Shown here: piece by piece, positions 52,753 through 60,636 of the stretch
How the letters are laid out: every line of letters starts with the position of its first letter
Position numbering within the stretch: the stretch's first letter is position 1
Assembly: GCA_965247475.1 (NCBI GenBank)
Contig: OZ252016.1
Span: 2,480,001 to 2,544,000, forward strand
Direction of reading: 5' to 3'
Length of the DNA: 64,000 nt
From: G965247475 sp965247475
GTDB taxonomy: Bacteria; Chloroflexota; UBA11872
Translations under genes and position numbers: made by a program
Notes under the pieces: model-generated
Told to the model about the DNA's origin: nothing
Database searches by the model: none
Seen by the model: only the letters and a program-made list of their open reading frames with translations

Positions 52753-53847
52753 ATGAACACCGACACGGTGGCCGTGCTGGGTGCCGGCAACACCGGCTTC
52801 GCAATCGCCGCGAACCTGACGCACAGCGGCTTTGAGGTCACGCTGGGCGAGTTGCCGACGTTTGGCGAGGCCATCGAGCCGATCCGATCCGATGGCGTGA
52901 TCCAGCTCTTCGGCACGGCGCACACGGGTCCGGCCTCGATTCATCGGGTCACCGACGATCTCGAGGAAGCGGTGAGCGCGTCGGACTTGATGATCATGTC
53001 GATCCCGGCGTACGGGCACGCAAACTGGGCGCGCGCGATCGCACCGCACGTTCGTGACGGCCAGACGCTGGTGATGCTGCCGGCCACGCTCGGGTCGCTG
53101 GAGGTTGCCCGGATCCTTGGCGAGGAGGGAGCAGCCTCGATCACGATCGCCGAGGCGGACACGGCGCCGTACGTGTGCCGAAAAACCCAGCCGGACGGCG
53201 CGACGATTTGGGGCGTGGTTCCGCGCGTGGGAATCGCGGCCTTCCCGGCCACCGAAACCGAGCGGGTGCGGCAGCAAGTCGAGGCAGCGTTTCCGGGTGT
53301 CATCACGTATGCATCCGTGATCGAGTGCGGTCTGGCGGCAATGAATCCGGTGGTGCATCCGGTCGGCGTGCTGATGAACGCCGGGCGCATCGAGCGCTCG
53401 CGCGGCGAGTTCTATTTCTACGACGAGGGAGTCACGCCGGGGGTCGTGGACGTGATCTTGGCCGTGGACGCCGAGCGTCGCGCGATCGGTGCGGCGTTCG
53501 GCTACGAGCTGATGGACGTCGCATCGGCGTTCGCGGCGGCCGGATTCGGTCCCGAGGGCGATCTCTGGTCGACGATCAACGGCAGCCAGATGCTGACGGC
53601 CCTGCGGGCGCCGGGCGCGCTGGAGACGCGGTGGCTGTCGGAGGACGTGCCGTTTGGGTTGGGCGGGTGGTCGGCGCTGGCCGCGCAGGTGGGCGTGGAG
53701 ACGCCGGTCATGCGGGCCGTGGTGGATCTGGGGCTGGTGGTGTTGCACGAGCCGCCGAATGCGATCCGTCGGACGCCCGCGGACCTCGGTCTCGACGGGA
53801 TGACGCGCGGCGAGATGCTGGCGTACGCCGAAACTGGTGCGCGCTGA
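52753..53847 (+). CDS. NAD/NADP octopine/nopaline dehydrogenase family protein
   Basis: 364 residues. Rossmann GAGNTGFAIAANLTHSG at the N-terminus and the opine-dehydrogenase C-terminal domain: GLAAMNPVVHPVGVLMNAG and RGEFYFYDEGVTPGVVDVI with the catalytic His/Asp surroundings. Such enzymes condense a keto acid with an amino acid by reductive amination, or run the reverse. ATG start. Together with the divergent hydroxyacid dehydrogenase it suggests keto-acid handling. Confidence 0.88.
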   Translation: MNTDTVAVLGAGNTGFAIAANLTHSGFEVTLGELPTFGEAIEPIRSDGVIQLFGTAHTGPASIHRVTDDLEEAVSASDLMIMSIPAYGHANWARAIAPHVRDGQTLVMLPATLGSLEVARILGEEGAASITIAEADTAPYVCRKTQPDGATIWGVVPRVGIAAFPATETERVRQQVEAAFPGVITYASVIECGLAAMNPVVHPVGVLMNAGRIERSRGEFYFYDEGVTPGVVDVILAVDAERRAIGAAFGYELMDVASAFAAAGFGPEGDLWSTINGSQMLTALRAPGALETRWLSEDVPFGLGGWSALAAQVGVETPVMRAVVDLGLVVLHEPPNAIRRTPADLGLDGMTRGEMLAYAETGAR

Positions 53848-53866
53848 CGGACGACAAATCGGGCGT

Positions 53867-53957
53867 CAATGACGGCGCCAGTGTCGCGTCGTATGGAGCC
53901 GTTTAGAAGGTTTGATCCCCGCGACAATCGCGGCGACAATGACGGCGTCAGTGTCGC
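53867..53957. repeat. direct repeat of 21 nt, 70 bp apart, before fic
   Basis: CAATGACGGCG(C/T)CAGTGTCGC at 53867-53887 and 53937-53957, one mismatch. It lies between the opine dehydrogenase stop and the core of Fic; it could be a duplicated operator or a small tandem duplication. Confidence 0.6.
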
Positions 53958-53976
53958 AGTGATCGGCGTCGCGCCT

Positions 53977-55119
53977 ATGCCGCGTTGGGACGTTCATTTC
54001 GGAGTCCGGGTTCGCACCGATGATCCGCGCCTGATCCGCGCGGTCGAGCGTTCGCGCGCCATTGCGGAAGTGATCCGGCAGATCCCCGTGGCGATGAGTG
54101 TCCGCGATCGGCTCAACGCGCTCAATATCGCCCGCGCTGTTCGTGGAACGACGGCGATCGAAGGCACGGAGATATCCGAAGACGAGGCGATGGCCGTCCT
54201 CGCCGCCGATCCGGACGAGCCAGTCTTGCCGCCGGACCGATCGCGCGACGAGCGCGAAGCGCGAAACGCGCAGCGCGTGCTCGAGTTTGTTCGGCGGGAA
54301 CTCAGACGCGATCCGCAGCGTCAGCTCGACGAGGCCGTCGTCAAGCAGATCCATCGACTGACGACAGACGGCATCGACTACGACAGGAACGTTCCCGGCG
54401 CATATCGAAATCATGCAGTGACGGCCGGGACGTACAGCCCGCCATCGAGCGGCGATGACGTCCGTCGACTCATGCGCGAGTTCATCGGGTGGTTCAACGG
54501 GGGCGAAGCCGCCGCATGGGACGACATCGTTCGGGCCGCCGTGGCGCACTTCTACGTCGTGAGCATCCACCCATTTGGCGATGGCAACGGCCGCGCGTCA
54601 CGCGGCGTGGAGAGCTTCATGCTCTATCGCGCCGGGATCAACGCATTCGGGTTCTATTCGCTCGCGAACTTCTACTACCAACACCGCGACGCGTACGTGA
54701 ACGCGCTCACGGCCGCGCGGTTCAAGTCGAACGGCGACCTGACCGAGTTCGCGCTCTTTGCAGTCGAAGGACTCGCGGCGGAGCTGGAGCGGGTCCGAGC
54801 TGAGCTCATGTCGATGGTGCGCGTGATGGCGTTTCGAGACCTGGCGCGTGAGAGGCTCGAGTCCGTGCCAGGACTTGGCGACCGAAGACGAGCGCGGATG
54901 CTCGATCTCATACGCGCCCTCACACGGGTCGTTCTGCAGGGTGACCGTATCGAGGACATCGACACCGGCGCGGTAGTCGCCGCCGTCTACCGCGGGCGGG
55001 GTGCGCGCACCGTTCAGCGCGACGTGCGCGAGTTGATTGAGCACGATCTACTGGTCGAAAGCGACGGCCGGCTGGTCCCGAACCTCGACCTGATGGACCG
55101 GTTCGTGGCCGACGCGTGA
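53977..55119 (+). CDS. Fic family protein (adenylyltransferase fold)
   Basis: 380 residues from ATG 53977; the frame also has ATG at 53869 and 53893, but the region before 53977 holds a direct repeat and family-like sequence starts MPRWDVHF. Fic motif HPFGDGNGRASR is intact near residue 195, and an N-terminal inhibitory helix RGTTAIEGTEIS keeps the S/T-x-x-x-E-G pattern. A C-terminal winged-helix-like region (RTVQRDVRELIEHDLLVE) suggests a DNA-binding end. It may AMPylate a target or act as a toxin-like regulator; no separate antitoxin is adjacent. Confidence 0.88.
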   Translation: MPRWDVHFGVRVRTDDPRLIRAVERSRAIAEVIRQIPVAMSVRDRLNALNIARAVRGTTAIEGTEISEDEAMAVLAADPDEPVLPPDRSRDEREARNAQRVLEFVRRELRRDPQRQLDEAVVKQIHRLTTDGIDYDRNVPGAYRNHAVTAGTYSPPSSGDDVRRLMREFIGWFNGGEAAAWDDIVRAAVAHFYVVSIHPFGDGNGRASRGVESFMLYRAGINAFGFYSLANFYYQHRDAYVNALTAARFKSNGDLTEFALFAVEGLAAELERVRAELMSMVRVMAFRDLARERLESVPGLGDRRRARMLDLIRALTRVVLQGDRIEDIDTGAVVAAVYRGRGARTVQRDVRELIEHDLLVESDGRLVPNLDLMDRFVADA

Positions 55120-55123
55120 TCGG

Positions 55124-56290
55124 CTAGTAGACGGCCTCCAGGAGCTCGAGCAACTCGGCTTCGGTCGCCTGAACGGGGCTCTGGTCCATCAGCCGGCGCG
55201 TCCCGCAGGAGATGCGGGCGACCTCCGGGAGCAAGGCGCGTTCGACGCCTGCCTCGCCGAGCCGAGTCGGGAGGCCGACCCGATCGACCAGCTCGACCAT
55301 CCGGTCAACGGCCGCGCGGGCGCGCTCGGCATTGCCGGAGGCTCCGTTGGGCGCGCCCAGGTGCTTGGCCATTCCCGCCATCCGATCGGGCACGCGGTCG
55401 GCGCAGAGGCGCATGACCGGAAGCAGGCACAGCGTATTGGCCACGCCATGCGGGATCTTGGCGCGGGCGCCGATCGCATGGGCCATGGCGTGGACGATGA
55501 TGGTGCCCGCGTTTGCGAGCGTATACCCGGCCAGCACGCATGCGTACGCCATATTGTCGCGCGCCTGTTGGTCGCGGCCATCGGCCACGGCGCGGGGAAG
55601 GTTCTGCATGACCAGCCGCATCGACTCGGCCGCGAACAGGCGGGTGTGGGCCGTGGCCCGATTCGAGATGAATGACTCGCTGGCGTGGCAGAAGGCGTCC
55701 ATTCCGGTCGCGGCCGTGACCCGTGGCGGAACCGAATCGGTGAGCGCGGGATCGACGACGGCTATTCGGGGATAGATGTAGGGGCTGACGACGGCCATCT
55801 TGTTCGAGCCGTCGGCGAGCACCATGACCGCGTTGCCGGTGAGCTCCGAGGCCGTTCCGGCGGTGGTTGGGACGCTGATCGTGGGGATGCCCGGTCGCTC
55901 GATCACGTCGATGCCCAGCCAGTCCTCCGCGGCGCCGCCGTTGGTGGCGACGCAGGCGGCAATCTGCGAGGTATCCATCGCGCTGCCGCCGCCGAGCCCG
56001 ATCACCACATCCGGCTCGAAGTCCTTGATGGCCGCGGCGCAGGCATCGACGCTGGGGCTGGGCGGTTCAGGCTGGACGTAGGCCCACACCGACACGTCGA
56101 TATCGGCCGCTCGCAGAGCGGACTCGGCGCGGTCCGCGATGCCGGCCTCGACGATTCCAGGGTCGGTGACGATGAGGACGCGCTGCCCGTCGAGCGCGCG
56201 GACCTGCGCGGGCAGGTCGCCGACGGCGCCGCGGCCAAAGATCAGGGTCGGCGTGGTGCGAAACGTCCACGGGGTCGGGGCGGCGATCAT
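55124..56290 (-). CDS. iron-containing alcohol dehydrogenase
   Basis: 388 residues. NAD-binding VIGLGGGSAMDTSQIAA, and metal ligands in GMDAFCHASESFISNRA and HAMAHAIGARAKIPHG. Oxidises alcohols or reduces aldehydes or maleylacetate; substrate unknown. ATG 56290 is taken (upstream residues are low-complexity). It ends 4 nt beyond the convergent fic stop. Confidence 0.9.
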   Translation of the reverse strand: MIAAPTPWTFRTTPTLIFGRGAVGDLPAQVRALDGQRVLIVTDPGIVEAGIADRAESALRAADIDVSVWAYVQPEPPSPSVDACAAAIKDFEPDVVIGLGGGSAMDTSQIAACVATNGGAAEDWLGIDVIERPGIPTISVPTTAGTASELTGNAVMVLADGSNKMAVVSPYIYPRIAVVDPALTDSVPPRVTAATGMDAFCHASESFISNRATAHTRLFAAESMRLVMQNLPRAVADGRDQQARDNMAYACVLAGYTLANAGTIIVHAMAHAIGARAKIPHGVANTLCLLPVMRLCADRVPDRMAGMAKHLGAPNGASGNAERARAAVDRMVELVDRVGLPTRLGEAGVERALLPEVARISCGTRRLMDQSPVQATEAELLELLEAVY

Positions 56291-56424
56291 GTTGGGGGTT
56301 CCGGTCGCCCGGTCGCGGCCATTATGCGCGCGGCGATCCGCGGCTGGCACCGAAGGCGCCGCCGCCGATCGCCGGAAGTTGGAGCCGGACTGGAGGATTC
56401 ACCGACCTCGCTCTTTATCCTGTC

Positions 56425-59400
56425 TCAACCTGCGGCACCATCATGAGCACGACTGAGCGGCGCGGCTCTGTCGTAGGTGGCGGCGAAGACCGTCTCGGAG
56501 AGGCACCGGCGGAAGAATTCGTCGTCGCTGAACTTCTTGAACAGATCGGTGTGGTCTGCCAGCAGGTCTGTCATAGCCCGTCCGAGGGCCTTGTCGTGCT
56601 CGATTCGCGCGTTCTGCCGATCGGAGTTGGCTACGGCGTTCTGATACGCCCTGTCAGCGGCCACCTTGGCGGGCAGCTCCACTGAGATGACCCGCTCTAT
56701 CTTGTCCTTGTCCCGCCACTCGATGCTGCCGAAGCGATCGTTGAAATCCCTGACGATGTTGGAGAGCCGGTCCATCTCCGGGTCCGGCTTATGCCCGCCA
56801 CCCTCGGTGGGGACCGGCTCGATCTCCGCATCCTCGTCGGGCAGCTGGATGTCCTGCACCGCTTGCTTCTCCACCCGGTAGCTGTCCATGTCGATGGCTT
56901 CCAGAATCCCCTTCGACAGGTCGTCCTCGATGGGCGCCGGCAGCTTGGGAACCAGGAACGTCAGGAAGATGGAGAGCTTCTCCCACTCGGCGTTGGTGAA
57001 GGGCAGGATGGCGGCCAAGAACCCATAGGCCCGCAGGAACGCCTTGGCCTTGCCCTTGAAATCCACCTGCCCGTCCTCGTCCAGCTCCTCGCGGTAGACG
57101 GCCACGCAGGCATCGAGGATCGGGTCGAGGCGCTCGCGGTCGGCGCCCGCCAAATAGAGCTCGACGAGCTGGTCGATCTGCGCCGGATCGTAGACCTGAT
57201 AGCCGTCCAGCGCCGCCGTGAGGTCGTGCAGCTTGTCCGGATCGGTCTCCCCGGCCAGAACCGTGGTCCGGTAGTAGTCGGCGAATGCGTCCTGGATCGT
57301 GTCGGCGTCGTTGACGAAGTCGAGCACAAAGGCGTCGTGCTTCTTGGGGTGCGCCCGGTTGAGGCGTGACAGCGTCTGCACCGCCTTGACGCCGGACAGC
57401 ACCTTGTCCACGTACATCGTGTGCAGCAACGGCTCGTCGTAGCCGGTCTGGAACTTGTCGGCGCAGACCAGGAAGCGATACGGATCTTCCTGGATCTTCT
57501 CGGCGATCAGGTTCGACGAGAAGCCGTTGAGCGACCCCTCCGTGACCTTCGTCCCGTCGTGCTCGTGCTCGCCGGAGAAGGCGACGATGGCCCGGTACGA
57601 GCTATTGCGCGCCGTCAGGTAGGTCCGGATGGCGTGGTGGTAGCTGAGGGCCCGCTGGACGCTGCTCGTGACCACCATGGCCCGCGCCTGCCCGCCGATC
57701 TTCTGCAAGCCGGCCACCTGCTCGTGGAAGTGGTCCACCATGATCTCGGCCTTGAGGCGGATGGCCTGGTCGTGGTCCTCGACGTAGCGCCGCAGCTTCT
57801 TCCCGGCCCGCTTGGTGTCGAACTCCGGGTCGCCCTCCACCGTCTTGATCAGCCGGTAGTAGCTGTCCACCGGCGTGTAGTGCGCCAGCACGTCGATGAT
57901 GAATCCCTCCTGGATCGCCTGCTTCATGGTGTAGGCGTGGAAGGGCACATGCTTGGTTTGCTCGCCTTCGGGAGCGGGGGTGCCGAAAATTTCCAGCGTC
58001 TTGTTCTTGGGGGTCGCGGTGAAGGCGAAGTAGCTGGCGTTGGTCAGCAGCTTCTTGCTCTCCATGATCCGATTGATCTGGTCCTCGGTGGTCTCGTCTT
58101 CTTCCGCCGCGCCGGCTTGCCCCAGCGCCATGGACACGGACGCCGAGGTCCGCCCGCCCTGACTCGAATGGGCCTCGTCGATGATGAGGGCGAACGTGCG
58201 CCCCCGGTGCTCGTTGCCGATCGCATCGAGGATTCGCGGGAACTTCTGCACCGTGGTGATGATGATCCGCTTGCCGTCCTGGAGCAGGGTGCGGAGATGG
58301 CCGGAGTCCTCGGCGTGGCCCACGACGGAGCCGACCTGCGCGAACTGTTTGATGGTGTCCTTGATCTGCTTGTCCAGCACCCTTCGGTCCGTCACCACGA
58401 CCACCGAATCGATGAGCGTCTCACCGTCCCGCTCCAGCCCGATCAACTGGTGCGCCAGCCAGGCGATGGAGTTGGACTTGCCGCTGCCGGCCGAATGCTG
58501 AATCAGATACTTGTGGCCGATTCCCCTACTCGACGCGTCGTCCAACAGCTTCCGCACCACGTCGAGCTGGTGATAGCGCGGCCAGATCTGTTCCCGCTTC
58601 TTCTTTCCCGTCTTCGCATCCCGCGTCTCCACGATCTGGGCGTAGTTCTCGATGATGTCGATGAGCCCGCGGCGGGTGAGGACCTGCTTCCAGAGGTAGT
58701 CGGTCTTGAGTCCGTTGGGGTTGGGCGGGTTGCCCGCGCCGTCGTTCCAGCCGCGGTCGAAGGGCAGGAACCATGAGGCCTTGCCCTGGAGATGCGTGCA
58801 GAACCGCACCTCGTGGTCGTCCACGGCGAAATGCGCCAGGCAGCGACCAAGCTCGAAGAGCTTCTCGCGTGGGTTTCGGTCTCGCTTGTACTGCTCGACG
58901 GCGTCATCCACCGTCTGCTTGGTGAGGCTGTTCTTCAGCTCGAAGGTGGCAACCGGCAGGCCGTTGATGAACAGGCCCAGGTCCAGGGAAAGCTGGGTCT
59001 CGTCGCGGCTGTAGCGGAGCTGACGGGTGACGCTGAAGCGGTTTTGCCGGTGGAGAATCCTGGCCTTCTGGTTCCCCGGCGACGGCGTGCCGTAGAGCAG
59101 GTCGAGTTGATGTGGTCCGTGCCTGATCCCCTTGCGCAGCACGTCGATGGTGCCGCGCTTGGTGATCTCGCCTTGCAGGCGGGCCAGGAACCTGCGCCGC
59201 GTCGGGCTGTCCTGCCCCAGGTCCAGCGATTCCGCGACCTCGGGCTGCGTGGCGCGGAGGAATGCCGCAAGTTGCGCCAGGTCGACGCAGAACTCCCGGT
59301 CGTAGTCCTTGGAGTCGCCGCAGGCCCAGCCCGCACCGTAGGTTGGCGGCCGTTCGTGGGCCGCGTCCGTCGCTGGCGGACCGCACGGCTGGCCCGTCAG

Positions 59401-59451
59401 CGCCGTGCAGATGAGGCTCTCGAGCCCTCGCTCGCTGGTGTCGGTGGTCAC
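56425..59451 (-). CDS. hsdR: type I restriction enzyme R subunit (nuclease-translocase)
   Basis: 1008 residues. The N-terminal nuclease domain has FINGLPVATFELKNSLTKQT (E-x-K near 171-173). The SF2 motor has Walker A QHSAGSGKSNSIAW (321-326), DEAHSSQG (425-428), SYFAFTATPKN, and motif VI region TLSRLNRAHPKK. It cuts DNA far from the recognition site after translocation. GTG start at 59451, 8 nt after the PIN-like gene stop, so the toxin-antitoxin genes and hsdR may share a transcript. Confidence 0.97.
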   Translation of the reverse strand: MTTDTSERGLESLICTALTGQPCGPPATDAAHERPPTYGAGWACGDSKDYDREFCVDLAQLAAFLRATQPEVAESLDLGQDSPTRRRFLARLQGEITKRGTIDVLRKGIRHGPHQLDLLYGTPSPGNQKARILHRQNRFSVTRQLRYSRDETQLSLDLGLFINGLPVATFELKNSLTKQTVDDAVEQYKRDRNPREKLFELGRCLAHFAVDDHEVRFCTHLQGKASWFLPFDRGWNDGAGNPPNPNGLKTDYLWKQVLTRRGLIDIIENYAQIVETRDAKTGKKKREQIWPRYHQLDVVRKLLDDASSRGIGHKYLIQHSAGSGKSNSIAWLAHQLIGLERDGETLIDSVVVVTDRRVLDKQIKDTIKQFAQVGSVVGHAEDSGHLRTLLQDGKRIIITTVQKFPRILDAIGNEHRGRTFALIIDEAHSSQGGRTSASVSMALGQAGAAEEDETTEDQINRIMESKKLLTNASYFAFTATPKNKTLEIFGTPAPEGEQTKHVPFHAYTMKQAIQEGFIIDVLAHYTPVDSYYRLIKTVEGDPEFDTKRAGKKLRRYVEDHDQAIRLKAEIMVDHFHEQVAGLQKIGGQARAMVVTSSVQRALSYHHAIRTYLTARNSSYRAIVAFSGEHEHDGTKVTEGSLNGFSSNLIAEKIQEDPYRFLVCADKFQTGYDEPLLHTMYVDKVLSGVKAVQTLSRLNRAHPKKHDAFVLDFVNDADTIQDAFADYYRTTVLAGETDPDKLHDLTAALDGYQVYDPAQIDQLVELYLAGADRERLDPILDACVAVYREELDEDGQVDFKGKAKAFLRAYGFLAAILPFTNAEWEKLSIFLTFLVPKLPAPIEDDLSKGILEAIDMDSYRVEKQAVQDIQLPDEDAEIEPVPTEGGGHKPDPEMDRLSNIVRDFNDRFGSIEWRDKDKIERVISVELPAKVAADRAYQNAVANSDRQNARIEHDKALGRAMTDLLADHTDLFKKFSDDEFFRRCLSETVFAATYDRAAPLSRAHDGAAG

Positions 59452-59459
59452 GCTATCCC

Positions 59460-59786
59460 TTACCCATCTTTAGATCGGGACTTCCCGCACCTCCCGGGCC
59501 GGATCCCTTCCAGGGCGTGTCGGATGGCTTCCGTTCGCCGCGATATGCGCGGCCACGCGGTGTTCATCAGGACGACTAAGGCCACTCGCCTGTTTGACAT
59601 GTTCTGCTGGTATCGGATGCCCTGATCGGTGGTAATCAGGACCTCGAAGCCGGCTTCTTCGGCCGGGTCGAGCAAGACCCCGTTGGACAAAGTGTCCCAG
59701 CCGCGCTCAATGGCCGTTTCGGCATCATGGCTAAAGAGCTGGCGGCGCAACTGCCTGGGCGTTCCGTTATCGAACAGGATGCGCAT
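59460..59786 (-). CDS. DUF5615 PIN-like toxin
   Basis: 108 residues. ILFDNGTPRQLRRQL has the first acidic residue of a PIN-like fold and GFEVLITTDQGIRYQQN the TTD motif of DUF5615 proteins, which are PIN-like RNases paired with DUF433 proteins. ATG 59786 overlaps the DUF433 gene by 20 nt. I infer it is the toxin of that pair. Confidence 0.8.
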   Translation of the reverse strand: MRILFDNGTPRQLRRQLFSHDAETAIERGWDTLSNGVLLDPAEEAGFEVLITTDQGIRYQQNMSNRRVALVVLMNTAWPRISRRTEAIRHALEGIRPGRCGKSRSKDG

Positions 59787-60009
59787 GAGCGGCCTTAGCC
59801 CGGAGGTCCCGCGCCACATGCTCCAGCACCTCCTTCACCTCCGATTCATCTACCCCGCCAAACCAATCGAGGAAGTCGTAAATCGTCGCGCCCTCTGCAA
59901 GGTTCTCGAAGAGGGTGTACACCGGCAAACGAGTGCCCTTGAATACCCAGTTGCCGCTCACTTTGCCAGGCACGCTTTCCACCGCCGGGCACATACTCCA
60001 GTCCGTCAT
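59767..60009 (-). CDS. DUF433 antitoxin
   Basis: 80 residues. VSGNWVFKGTRLPVYTLFEN, LAEGATIYDFLDWFGGVDES is the DUF433 helix-turn-helix pattern of VapB45-like antitoxins. ATG 60009 overlaps the brnA stop (ATGA), so it is translated from the same message. Confidence 0.85.
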   Translation of the reverse strand: MTDWSMCPAVESVPGKVSGNWVFKGTRLPVYTLFENLAEGATIYDFLDWFGGVDESEVKEVLEHVARDLRAKAAHAHPVR

Positions 60010-60299
60010 ACGGTCACCTCGCTTTCGCGCCGCTGTACGTGCTCGCGGAGGGCTCGGTTGATATCCGTCTGGTAGCCCCGACCTCCCTGGGCGCGGGTTT
60101 TGAACCAGGCCACGACATCGGCGTCCAGCCGCAATGTGATCTGCTGCTTTACGGGGCGGTAGAACAGGCCTCGCTTGGCATCCGACCAGTCGAGAATCTC
60201 TGGAATATCGTCGGTGTTGATCTCGCTGTCCGGCTTGCCAGCCAAGGCCCGAACCTCGGACTGCATGTCCGGGGGAAGCTCAGAGATGTCCTTCCGCAT
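60006..60299 (-). CDS. brnA: BrnA-type antitoxin
   Basis: 97 residues. EINTDDIPEILDWSDAKRGL, FYRPVKQQITLRLDADVVAW and FKTRAQGGRGYQTDINRALR: the ribbon-helix-helix C-terminal half of BrnA antitoxins. Overlaps brnT by 20 nt. Likely autorepressor of the promoter at 60597-60625. Confidence 0.88.
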   Translation of the reverse strand: MRKDISELPPDMQSEVRALAGKPDSEINTDDIPEILDWSDAKRGLFYRPVKQQITLRLDADVVAWFKTRAQGGRGYQTDINRALREHVQRRESEVTV

Positions 60300-60570
60300 A
60301 GGCTTTCCTTTCATGGCTGGTAGCTTTCCGGGCGCTGATGATGCGGCCCACCGCTTCGCCGGTTGCATGGTCCACCTCGGGCCAGGTGTGGGCGACCATC
60401 AAAACTGTCGGTCCCACCATCCCCATCGTTTGCCAGCGACGTTCGTATGGATAGGGATCTTCGATAGTTGCGGACAGCGGGTCGTCGAATGCCAGGGACG
60501 CGACCTCGAAGCTGAGGCGATGCAGCCTCCGGTTCGCCTCGCTCTTTTCCGGGTCCCATGTCCAACGCAA
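60280..60570 (-). CDS. brnT: BrnT-type toxin
   Basis: 96 residues: RWTWDPEKSEANRRLHRLSF, EVASLAFDDPLSATIEDPYP, then RIISARKATSHERKAYAEG, the RelE-like BrnT ribonuclease pattern. TTG start at 60570 is taken because family members begin MxFxWDPxKA. First gene of the four-gene toxin-antitoxin unit; its own promoter lies just upstream in the tail of hsdS. Confidence 0.88.
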   Translation of the reverse strand: MRWTWDPEKSEANRRLHRLSFEVASLAFDDPLSATIEDPYPYERRWQTMGMVGPTVLMVAHTWPEVDHATGEAVGRIISARKATSHERKAYAEGHL

Positions 60571-60585
60571 CGACGTGACGCTTGT

Positions 60586-60607
60586 GTAGCTACAGTATCG
60601 TAGTTAC
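60586..60607 (-). promoter_or_regulatory. probable operator of the brnT unit
   Basis: Two palindromic octamers, GTAGCTAC (60586-60593) and GTAGTTAC (60600-60607), one half-turn-plus apart (14 bp), overlapping the -10 box. Fits binding by a dimeric ribbon-helix-helix antitoxin such as BrnA. Symmetry is seen; binding is inferred. Confidence 0.5.
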
Positions 60608-60625
60608 GCTAGTGAGCCGTGTCAA
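60597..60625 (-). promoter_or_regulatory. internal sigma-70 promoter for brnT-brnA-DUF433-DUF5615(-hsdR)
   Basis: Minus strand TTGACA (60625-60620), a 17-nt spacer and TACGAT (60602-60597), between the hsdS stop (60637) and brnT. One of the best promoters in the window. Confidence 0.7.
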
Positions 60626-60636
60626 GGAGACGGTGG

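Noticed and set aside
57421..58776. 451-codon plus-strand frame
   Set aside because: Exactly antisense to hsdR, whose motifs are unambiguous; the translation is Val/Gly/Arg-rich shadow.
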